A stretch of 64,000 bases of DNA, from positions 1 to 64,000 of the forward strand of contig JAFRPL010000029.1 in assembly GCA_017429165.1 (NCBI GenBank), read 5' to 3'. The notes below the pieces were generated by a model, which was not told the origin of the DNA, made no database searches, and saw nothing but the letters and a program-made list of their open reading frames with translations. Position 1 is the stretch's first letter. Every line of letters starts with the position of its first letter. A program made the position numbers and the translations under genes. Shown in pieces: positions 58,220 through 64,000 of this stretch. This DNA comes from Clostridia bacterium. Its GTDB lineage: Bacteria > Bacillota > Clostridia > Oscillospirales > CAG-382.

Positions 58220-58663
58220 ATGGATAAAAACTCTTATTTAAAGCTGGCGTCAAAGCGCGAAAAGACCTCGCCATGCCTTAAAAACTGCCTGTTTGCTTTT
58301 TTGTCGGGCGGCGCGGTGTGCCTTCTGGGACAAGCGATGAAAGATCTGTACGCTTTGCTCGGAGCAGAAGAAAAAACGGCATATTCGCTCGTGGCGGTGA
58401 CGCTCGTGTTCGCCGCGGGGCTGTGCACGGGGCTGGGATTCTACGACAAAGCGGCGCGCGTGTGCGGCGCGGGGCTCTTCGTGCCCATAACCGGATTTTC
58501 CAACGCGGTAGCTTCGCCCGCCATAGAAGCGCGGTGCGAAGGCGCGGTGACCGGAGTGGGATCCGAGATATTCAAGATCGCGGGGCCCGTCATAGTTTAC
58601 GGCAATATCGCGTCGGTAATATACGGCGTCATCTACTATATATACCTATGTTTCGCGGGGTGA
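58220..58663 (+). CDS. spoVAC: Stage V sporulation protein AC
   Basis: A 147-residue membrane protein of the SpoVA channel that moves dipicolinic acid into the forespore and out during germination. The typical elements are present: LKNCLFAFLSGGAVCLLGQ, FAAGLCTGLGFYDKAARVCGAGLFVPITGFSNAVASPAIE, and a C-terminal helix pair. It has about four to five helices. GTAACGGAGAACGC gives a ribosome binding site. It begins a three-gene set with spoVAD 7 bases later. In Bacillus this operon is sigma-G-dependent; I could not assign such a promoter in the 148-base gap. Confidence 0.95.
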   Translation: MDKNSYLKLASKREKTSPCLKNCLFAFLSGGAVCLLGQAMKDLYALLGAEEKTAYSLVAVTLVFAAGLCTGLGFYDKAARVCGAGLFVPITGFSNAVASPAIEARCEGAVTGVGSEIFKIAGPVIVYGNIASVIYGVIYYIYLCFAG

Positions 58664-58670
58664 GGTTATT

Positions 58671-59657
58671 ATGAAAGCGCTCGTGTTTGATAAAGCGTAT
58701 ATATCGTGCTGCGCCGCCGTGGGAGGCGCGCTGGAAAAGCGCGGACCTTTGGGAAATATGTTCGATATCACGGCGGAAGACAGCTATTTCGGAACAGGAT
58801 CGTGGGAACAGGCGGAAAGCGAGATGTCGCGCTTATCGGTGAATATGCTGCTCAAAAAGGCGTCGCTTGCCGAAAAAGATATAGACGTCCTGCTCGGCGG
58901 CGACCTGCTCAACCAGTGCACGGCGACCGGCTTTGCGGCAAATTCCTTGCCCGTGCCGTATCTTGGGCTGTATAACGCCTGCGCCACAGCGGCGGAAGCG
59001 CTGCTGTTGGGCGCGTCTCTCGTTTCGGGCGGGCACGCTGAAAAGGCGGTCGCGGCGGTCTCTTCACATTTCTGCTCGTCGGAACGGCAGTTCCGCTTTC
59101 CGCTGGAATACGGCAGTCAGCGGCCGCCGTATTCGCAGAACACGGTCACCGGCGCGGGCGCGTTCCTGCTTGAGCGAAGCGGCAGCGTGCGGGTGACGCG
59201 CGCGCTGATAGGCAAAGTGACCGAAAAAGGCGTGACCGACGCCAACAATATGGGCGCCGCCATGGCGCCGGCCGCCGCACAGACGTTGACTGATTTTTTG
59301 GAACTTACCGGCGAGCGGATGGAAAACTACGACGCCGTCGTCACCGGAGACCTTGGGCGCGAGGGCAGCGCGCTGCTTGCAAAACTGCTTGAAAGCGGCG
59401 GGGTCGCTTCGGCTGACGCGCTTGACGACTGCGGCCTGATCGTCTATGGCCCGGAATGCCGGGGAGTGAACGCGGGCGGCTCGGGCTGCGGATGTTCCGC
59501 CTGCGTTTTGGCGACGTATTTCTGGCAAAAGCTTTGCAAAAAAGAAATACGGCGGATGCTGTTCGTCGGGACCGGCGCGCTGCTTTCGCCGCGTACAGTA
59601 ATGCAGAAACAGGTCATCCCCTGTATAGCGCATCTGGTGGAGCTGGAAAGCATATGA
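58671..59657 (+). CDS. spoVAD: Stage V sporulation protein AD
   Basis: A 328-residue thiolase-fold protein; in Bacillus SpoVAD binds dipicolinic acid at the inner spore membrane. Family motifs are DSYFGTGSWEQAESEM, LGGDLLNQCTATGFAANSLPVPYLGLYNACATAAEALLLGA and HFCSSERQFRFPLEYGSQRPP. The length is normal. Its stop overlaps the spoVAE start (ATGA, 59654-59657). Confidence 0.96.
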   Translation: MKALVFDKAYISCCAAVGGALEKRGPLGNMFDITAEDSYFGTGSWEQAESEMSRLSVNMLLKKASLAEKDIDVLLGGDLLNQCTATGFAANSLPVPYLGLYNACATAAEALLLGASLVSGGHAEKAVAAVSSHFCSSERQFRFPLEYGSQRPPYSQNTVTGAGAFLLERSGSVRVTRALIGKVTEKGVTDANNMGAAMAPAAAQTLTDFLELTGERMENYDAVVTGDLGREGSALLAKLLESGGVASADALDDCGLIVYGPECRGVNAGGSGCGCSACVLATYFWQKLCKKEIRRMLFVGTGALLSPRTVMQKQVIPCIAHLVELESI

Positions 59658-60013
59658 ATTATCTTTACGCTTTTTTGTCGGGCGGCGCGATATGCCTGCT
59701 CGCTCAGATACTTGTCGATAAGACCAAACTGACTCCGGCAAAGATCCTGGTCCTCTACGTCTGCACCGGCGTTTTTCTGGGTGCGTGCGGCGTCTACGCG
59801 CCGTTCGTCCGGTTTGCAGGAGCGGGGGCGACCGTGCCGCTGACCGGATTCGGCTACACGCTGTTTTCGGGTGTGAAAGAGGCGGTGGAAACGCAGGGGC
59901 TAACGGGATGCCTGACGGGAGGGCTCACCGCGTCCTCGGCGGGCATTTCCGCCGCGATCATCTTTGCCGCCCTTTGGGCGCTGCTTTTTAAGAGCAGGGA
60001 TAAGAATATATAA
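59654..60013 (+). CDS. spoVAE: Stage V sporulation protein AE (SpoVAEb)
   Basis: A 119-residue membrane protein with four helices. The signatures YLYAFLSGGAICLLAQILVDKTKLTPAKILV, VRFAGAGATVPLTGFGYTLFSGVKEAV and GLTGCLTGGLTASSAGISAAI are those of SpoVAE(b). The frame is open far upstream (59456), but the ATG at 59654 overlaps the spoVAD stop and fits the family. The minimal C-D-E set, without spoVAA/AB/AF, is common in Clostridia. Confidence 0.95.
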   Translation: MNYLYAFLSGGAICLLAQILVDKTKLTPAKILVLYVCTGVFLGACGVYAPFVRFAGAGATVPLTGFGYTLFSGVKEAVETQGLTGCLTGGLTASSAGISAAIIFAALWALLFKSRDKNI

Positions 60014-60019
60014 AAAGGT

Positions 60020-60060
60020 ACGGCCTTCCGCCGCAAGCCGCGGCGAAAGACCGTTTTTTT
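60020..60060. terminator. Terminator between spoVAE and the convergent gene
   Basis: ACGGCCTTCCGCCGC (60020-60034) pairs with GCGGCGAAAGACCGT (60040-60054); T7 follows on the plus side and TACCTTTTT lies on the minus side. Two imperfect pairs are wobbles only in the minus-strand RNA. Confidence 0.85.
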
Positions 60061-60065
60061 GCCGT

Positions 60066-61241
60066 TTATCCCTTCAGGAGTTTGCTCACGCCGATCAGAC
60101 CGTCCATTATGTTGGAACAGCACCAGCCGGTGTAGACCGAATACATACCGCCTTCGTCGATGCCGTTGTTCTGGTTGGCTCTGCCTTCCCAGCATTTGCG
60201 GATCACGCTGTACGCTCCGCGCCAGGCGCCGTCCCAAAGCGGACTTTCGCCTTTACACTGTATGGAAACCAGAAAATCCGCCAGTCGCACCGCCGCTTTT
60301 TTGAACTTTTCGTCGCCGGTCAGCCGGAACGCCTCTACGAAACCTTCGAGCGCGAACCCTTCGGTGTAGACGAGGTCGCATCTCATCCGGTCGTCCTGCA
60401 GCGAAGCCGAAAACCCTTCTTCGTCGGAATTGAGCACGCCGCCGCACTCATGCTGTATCGAAAGCACGTAGCCGCACACTTTGTCGAACGCCGCTTTGTA
60501 TTCGGGATCCGGGATATATTTGAGTATGCGCGCCAGGCAGAACATGGCGATGGAAGCCTCGGAAGAGGCGGGGCGCCAGTCTTCGCATTTCATAAGCTCG
60601 TACGAAGTCCTGAACCTGCCGCTTTCCAGCTGCAGCGAAAGCGCGTAGCGCAGCGCTTTGCGCGCCGAAACGAGATATTTTTCTTCGCCGGTGACGCCGT
60701 AGCACATCGCGATCCCGGCGGCCATCCAGAATACGAAGCAGGGCCCCCTGTAAGGCGACTGCGTTATGCCGCGGTCGTATTGGATGAACCAGCCCTCTTC
60801 GCGCTGGATCTTCATCCAGTAGGAAGCGAGCTTGAGCGCCGCAGTTTTGAACTTTTCGTCTTTTGTGATATCGTACATATCCAGCAGGGCAATAAGCACT
60901 TTGCCGTTGTCGTTCTGCCACCGCGCCTGACCGTTGGGGGCGATGATCTCGCCGTCATTGAGGAAGAAGGGGAACGAACCGTACCAGCACGAAAGCGGCT
61001 CGTTGTCCTGCGTGGAAAGCAGCCAGTCCACTATGTTGCGGCACACGTCGTAGTCGGCCTTGCCGCGCTTCATGTAAACGCGAGCGATCTCGCTGTTGCA
61101 GTCGGGGCGAGTCCAGTTGACGCGGCGGTTCACGTCTATGCGTATGCGTTCGTAAACGCCTACGCTCCCGCGGTTGAACGAAAGCATCTGGCTTTCGATC
61201 CAGCCGAGACATCTGTCCACCGATTCAATGTATTTATCCAT
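60066..61241 (-). CDS. Six-hairpin ((alpha/alpha)6 barrel) glycosidase-like protein
   Basis: A 391-residue soluble protein with repeated helical hairpins (for example YDVCRNIVDWLLSTQDNEP, KVLIALLDMYDITKDEKFKTAALKLASYWMKIQRE, KALRYALSLQLESGRFRTSYELM and DEKFKKAAVRLADFLVSIQCKGE), the six-hairpin glycosidase plan. Conserved-looking acids lie in ARWQNDNGK and FIQYDRG. No signal peptide is present. It may be an intracellular hydrolase or epimerase; the substrate is unknown. The frame opens at 61274, but the ATG at 61241 follows GGAGGG by 8 bases. Confidence 0.78.
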   Translation of the reverse strand: MDKYIESVDRCLGWIESQMLSFNRGSVGVYERIRIDVNRRVNWTRPDCNSEIARVYMKRGKADYDVCRNIVDWLLSTQDNEPLSCWYGSFPFFLNDGEIIAPNGQARWQNDNGKVLIALLDMYDITKDEKFKTAALKLASYWMKIQREEGWFIQYDRGITQSPYRGPCFVFWMAAGIAMCYGVTGEEKYLVSARKALRYALSLQLESGRFRTSYELMKCEDWRPASSEASIAMFCLARILKYIPDPEYKAAFDKVCGYVLSIQHECGGVLNSDEEGFSASLQDDRMRCDLVYTEGFALEGFVEAFRLTGDEKFKKAAVRLADFLVSIQCKGESPLWDGAWRGAYSVIRKCWEGRANQNNGIDEGGMYSVYTGWCCSNIMDGLIGVSKLLKG

Positions 61242-61342
61242 ATAAGTACCCTCCGTTCGTTTGTTCAAGACCATTATACACCCATAATCCGACTTGTCAA
61301 CAGCAAATGCTCCGAAACCGCGCTGCAGTCAGGCAACAAAGC

Positions 61343-61370
61343 AAAAGACCGACGTCGCCGTCGGTCTTTT
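61343..61370 (-). terminator. Terminator after the response regulator gene
   Basis: The perfect 12-base stem AAAAGACCGACG (61343-61354) with CGTCGGTCTTTT (61359-61370) lies about 70 bases past the response regulator stop and could act in either direction. Confidence 0.85.
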
Positions 61371-61440
61371 GCCGGAAAGGATTACTATGAAAAAACTATG
61401 GAATATTGAAAAATGAAGAAACAGTCGGTCGAAATGCGGT

Positions 61441-62133
61441 TTACTGCTCGGAAGCGACGTCGAATTTATAACCCACGCCCCAGACGGTCTTGAGCGACCA
61501 TTTGTCGCTTGCGCCGTCTAATTTTTCGCGCAGGCGCTTGATATGCACGTCCACGGTGCGCGAATCGCCCAGATAGTCGAAGCCCCAGACTTTATCCAGA
61601 AGCTGGTCGCGGGTGAAGACGCGGTTGTAGTTGGCAGCGAGGAAATAGAGCAGCTCGAGTTCCTTGGGAGGGAGGTCGATGGTCTTGCCCTTGATGCGGA
61701 GCTCGTATTTCTGCAGCGAAATTTCGATATTGTCGAACTTTATGAGCTCGCCGTCGCCGGTCTCGTGCTTTGCGTAGCGGCGCAGCACGGCTTTGATGCG
61801 GGCGAAGACTTCTTTCATATCAAAGGGTTTGACGATAAAATCGTCGGCGCCCAGTTCCAGACCCAGGACTTTATCTATAGTCTCGCCCTTTGCGGTGAGC
61901 ATTATGATGGGCTTGGAAGAATGCTCGCGGATCTCGCGGCAGACCTGCCAGCCGTCTTTTTTGGGCATCATGATATCGAGCAGTACGAGGTCGGGTTCGT
62001 ACATACGGAAAGTGGTTATGCCTTCCACGCCGTCGGCGGCGGTCTTCACTTCGTAACCTTCTTTTTCAAGATACATTCTCAAAAGCTCGCTTATGTTAGC
62101 GTCGTCGTCGACGACAAGTATTTTGGTCATCAT
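61441..62133 (-). CDS. OmpR/PhoB-family response regulator, orphan
   Basis: A 230-residue two-domain response regulator. The receiver (1-120) has the acidic pair in VVDDDAN, the phospho-acceptor Asp in DLVLLDIMMPKKDGW, Thr in MLTAKGE and Lys in VKPFDMKE. The winged-helix effector (about 130-228) shows LPPKELELLYFLAANYNRVFTRDQLLDKVWGFDYLGDSRTVDVHIKRLREKL. It is nearest in look to the WalR/ResD/PhoP group. The downstream gene is not a histidine kinase; a terminator follows, so the kinase lies elsewhere. The ATG at 62133 has GGAGG 8 bases upstream and a good promoter. Confidence 0.94.
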   Translation of the reverse strand: MMTKILVVDDDANISELLRMYLEKEGYEVKTAADGVEGITTFRMYEPDLVLLDIMMPKKDGWQVCREIREHSSKPIIMLTAKGETIDKVLGLELGADDFIVKPFDMKEVFARIKAVLRRYAKHETGDGELIKFDNIEISLQKYELRIKGKTIDLPPKELELLYFLAANYNRVFTRDQLLDKVWGFDYLGDSRTVDVHIKRLREKLDGASDKWSLKTVWGVGYKFDVASEQ

Positions 62134-62204
62134 TGCGCAAACCTCCTTGATTCAATTACAGTTTATATTTAAATTTTTAATGTGCGGTTACTCGTTGCAT
62201 CTGT

Positions 62205-62233
62205 AATATACCACGTTTTTTGTTATTTGTCAA
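62205..62233 (-). promoter_or_regulatory. Sigma-A promoter for the response regulator
   Basis: On the minus strand TTGACA (62233 to 62228), a 17-base spacer and TATATT (62210 to 62205) lie about 72 bases upstream of the start. Confidence 0.75.
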
Positions 62234-62313
62234 TAGTTTTAGCGAAAAAAATTCGCCGGTTGTAAATTTAAGTTAATTTTTCAACGCGGAAAAATATGAC
62301 TTAAAATTTATTA

Positions 62314-62342
62314 TTGAAAAGCGCGGAGCTATGTTGTATAAT
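62314..62342 (+). promoter_or_regulatory. Sigma-A promoter for ychF
   Basis: TTGAAA (62314-62319), a 17-base spacer and TATAAT (62337-62342) lie 46 bases upstream of the ychF start. The preceding stretch 62217-62313 is A+T-rich and holds nothing else that I can name. Confidence 0.75.
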
Positions 62343-62388
62343 ATATAAGTTATAAGATATATTTCCGCTGCAAAAGGAGCATCAATAA

Positions 62389-63495
62389 ATGAAATTAGGC
62401 ATAGTAGGTCTGCCCAACGTGGGCAAATCCACGCTGTTCAACGCGCTCACCAAAGCCGGCGCAGAAGCCGCGAATTACGCGTTCTGCACCATAGACCCCA
62501 ACGTGGGCGTGGTACCCGTGCCGGACAAACGGCTCGACGTGCTGGCTTCGATATACAATCCGGAAAAATACACACCCGCCACCGTGGAATTCGTCGATAT
62601 CGCGGGTCTCGTGCGCGGCGCGTCCAAGGGCGAGGGTCTGGGCAATAAATTCCTTTCGCACATACGCGAAGTGGACGCCATAGTCCACGTGGTGCGCTGT
62701 TTCGACGGCAGCGACGTCATACACGTCGAAAACACCGTCGATCCCGTCCGCGACGCCGATACCATCAACACCGAACTTATCCTTGCGGATATCGAAGTCA
62801 TGGAGCGCCGTGTCGACCGCGTGAAAAAGCAGCTCAAGGGCGATCCCGGCGCAAAGACCGAACTCGAAGTGTGCGAACGCGTCGCAGATGCGCTCAACCG
62901 CGGTTCCTCCGCGCGCGACGTTGAGCTCACCGCCGACGAAAAAGCGCTCATAAAAGACGCCGGACTGCTTTCTTCCAAGCCGGTCATCTACGTCGCCAAC
63001 GTCGATGAAGAGACGCTCAGGCATCCGCTCGAAGAGAATAAATATTACGCCGCCATCGCCGAAAAAGCGGCTTCCGAACACGCCGGCATAATCGCCGTCT
63101 GCGCCGAGACCGAAGCCGAGCTCGCCGAGCTCGACGACGACGAACGCATACAGTATCTCGAGGAAGTCTACGGCGGGATGGGGCTCGAGGACACGGGGCT
63201 CAACAAACTCATACGTTCATCCTACGAGTTGCTCGGGCTCATTTCGTTCCTGACCGCCGGTCCCAAAGAAGTGCGCGCGTGGACCATAGTCAAAGGGACC
63301 AAGGCGCCCGGCGCCGCAGGGAAGATACATTCCGATTTCGAACGCGGGTTCATCAGGGCCGAGGTGGTCGCATACGACGATCTCGTCGCCAAGGGCTCGT
63401 TCAACGCAGCCAAGGAAGCCGGACTTGTCCGCAGCGAAGGCAAGGAATACGTTATGAAAGACGGCGACGTGGTACTGTTCCGCTTCAACGTGTAA
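62389..63495 (+). CDS. ychF: Redox-regulated ATPase YchF (Obg-like)
   Basis: A 368-residue P-loop protein of the Obg/YchF group that prefers ATP and binds ribosomes. G1 is GLPNVGKST (residues 7-15), G3 DIAGLVRGASKGEGLGNKFL, and the specificity region is YVANVDEE in place of the GTPase NKxD, as in YchF. The C-terminal TGS-like domain (LISFLTAGPKEVRAWTIVKGTKAPGAAGKIHSDFERGFIRAEV) is complete. AAAGGAG lies before the start. A HAD phosphatase gene begins 7 bases after the stop. Confidence 0.96.
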   Translation: MKLGIVGLPNVGKSTLFNALTKAGAEAANYAFCTIDPNVGVVPVPDKRLDVLASIYNPEKYTPATVEFVDIAGLVRGASKGEGLGNKFLSHIREVDAIVHVVRCFDGSDVIHVENTVDPVRDADTINTELILADIEVMERRVDRVKKQLKGDPGAKTELEVCERVADALNRGSSARDVELTADEKALIKDAGLLSSKPVIYVANVDEETLRHPLEENKYYAAIAEKAASEHAGIIAVCAETEAELAELDDDERIQYLEEVYGGMGLEDTGLNKLIRSSYELLGLISFLTAGPKEVRAWTIVKGTKAPGAAGKIHSDFERGFIRAEVVAYDDLVAKGSFNAAKEAGLVRSEGKEYVMKDGDVVLFRFNV

Positions 63496-63501
63496 AGAAT
63501 A

Positions 63502-64000
63502 ATGATAAAGCTGTTGTTTTTCGACCTCGACGGTACGCTCGCGCCGGTGGGGCTCCCCGTGCCCGGGCGGTGCGTCCGCGCGCTGCGCAAGATCAGCCGT
63601 CACGGCGTGCGCATAGCGGTGTGCTCGGGCAAGCCGGTCGCCTACCTCAACGGGTTCGCGCGGCAGCTCGGGATAGAGGATATAATACTCTGCGGCGAAA
63701 ACGGACTTACATATCAGCTCGGCGTCGGCCTTCCTCCGTCAGAATACGGCGCGCTCGGGATCGACTCCGCCGATATCGGGGCCCTCGCCCGCGTTTCCGC
63801 TCACTTCAAAGCTGAATTCGGCGACAGTTGCTGGTATCAGCCCAACGAATACGCGTTCACGCCGTTTCCGCACGACGTGCGCGATTTTCCCCGGATGCGC
63901 GCTTTTCTGGAAAATGCGCTCAAAGGTACCCGGCTCGCGCTCTACGATCACCCCGACTGTTTCGATATACTTCCGCGCGGCGCGGACAAAGGCAAGGCGC
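63502..64000 (+). CDS. HAD-superfamily (Cof-type) phosphatase, 5' part
   Basis: A frame begins with ATG at 63502, 6 bases past the ychF stop, and runs off the window after 166 codons. The N-terminus IKLLFFDLDGTLAP contains the HAD motif I DxDGT, and motif II is seen in IAVCSGKP. The later segment GENGLTYQLG resembles the class IIB (Cof/phosphomannomutase-like) cap region. The enzyme probably removes phosphate from a sugar phosphate or related metabolite. There is no clear ribosome binding site in the short gap, so coupling to ychF translation is likely. The C-terminal half is outside the window. Confidence 0.85.
   Translation, partial: MIKLLFFDLDGTLAPVGLPVPGRCVRALRKISRHGVRIAVCSGKPVAYLNGFARQLGIEDIILCGENGLTYQLGVGLPPSEYGALGIDSADIGALARVSAHFKAEFGDSCWYQPNEYAFTPFPHDVRDFPRMRAFLENALKGTRLALYDHPDCFDILPRGADKGKA

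Overview
The window (about 64 kb, roughly 50-58 % G+C by eye) is a chromosomal segment of an endospore-forming, low-GC-type Gram-positive bacterium (Bacillota, class Clostridia). Evidence: three sets of sporulation genes (spoVT, sigK and spoVAC-spoVAD-spoVAE), a small Cys/Gly-tailed peptide like the YjcZ/coat peptides, the Clostridia/Bacilli housekeeping pair holB-ricT, AGGAGG ribosome binding sites, sigma-A promoters of TTGACA/TATAAT type and many lipoproteins with discoidin-like and DUF4855 modules typical of uncultured animal-gut Clostridia. TGA is used as a normal stop. I see no phage, insertion sequence or CRISPR array.

Layout. 1-2690: 3' end of tuf, an FMN riboswitch with terminator controlling an unknown gene and the riboflavin transporter ribU, then a CBS-domain gene. 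2744-12587 (all minus): a metallo-beta-lactamase-fold hydrolase, a coupled mannose-use cassette (D-lyxose/mannose isomerase, PfkB sugar kinase, GH38 alpha-mannosidase), holB-ricT, and an AlgI/AlgJ-like polysaccharide O-acetylation pair. 12743-19429 (plus): argS, yebC, then marR with a heterodimeric ABC exporter. 19503-24123 (minus): an HTH regulator between two copies of one terminator, spoVT, nitroreductase, thioesterase, EamA transporter, HD hydrolase. 24340-36225: three large lipoproteins (a secreted ADP-ribosylglycohydrolase-fold protein and two DUF4855 paralogues, one on a Ser-Glu-Pro stalk), an alpha/beta hydrolase and a GPH-type sugar symporter. 36226-38843: a palindrome-rich intergenic stretch, an ECF-like sigma factor, its membrane-anchored partner and an AT-rich secreted zinc protease. 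39007-47424 (plus): two probable glycosidases, an MBL hydrolase, MscS, an AlkZ-related protein and an unknown membrane protein. 47499-55263 (minus): a second HTH/TPR regulator, GNAT, DUF3592-like protein, two tRNAs, rpsT, a membrane-tethered serpin coupled to an HTH/sigma-region-4 hybrid regulator, a 30-residue peptide, an isomerase-oxidoreductase fusion and a small export protein. 55349-60013: sigK, an acyl carrier protein and an acyl-activating ligase (minus), divergent from the spoVA genes (plus). 60066-64000: an (alpha/alpha)6-barrel protein, a response regulator, ychF and the start of a HAD phosphatase.

How the parts work together. The carbohydrate genes (GH38 with mannose isomerase and kinase, DUF6259, GHL10, six-hairpin protein, GPH symporter) and the discoidin-bearing lipoproteins suggest glycan foraging in a host-associated setting. 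Two gene pairs share one plan: a sigma-like regulator translationally coupled to a single-pass membrane protein with an extracellular sensor (36611/37159, and 52637/52189 where the sensor is a serpin). The serpin pair is the best candidate here for an undescribed signalling system. A second candidate is the order ligase-ACP-sigK from a consensus vegetative promoter, with a hairpin covering the sigK ribosome binding site.
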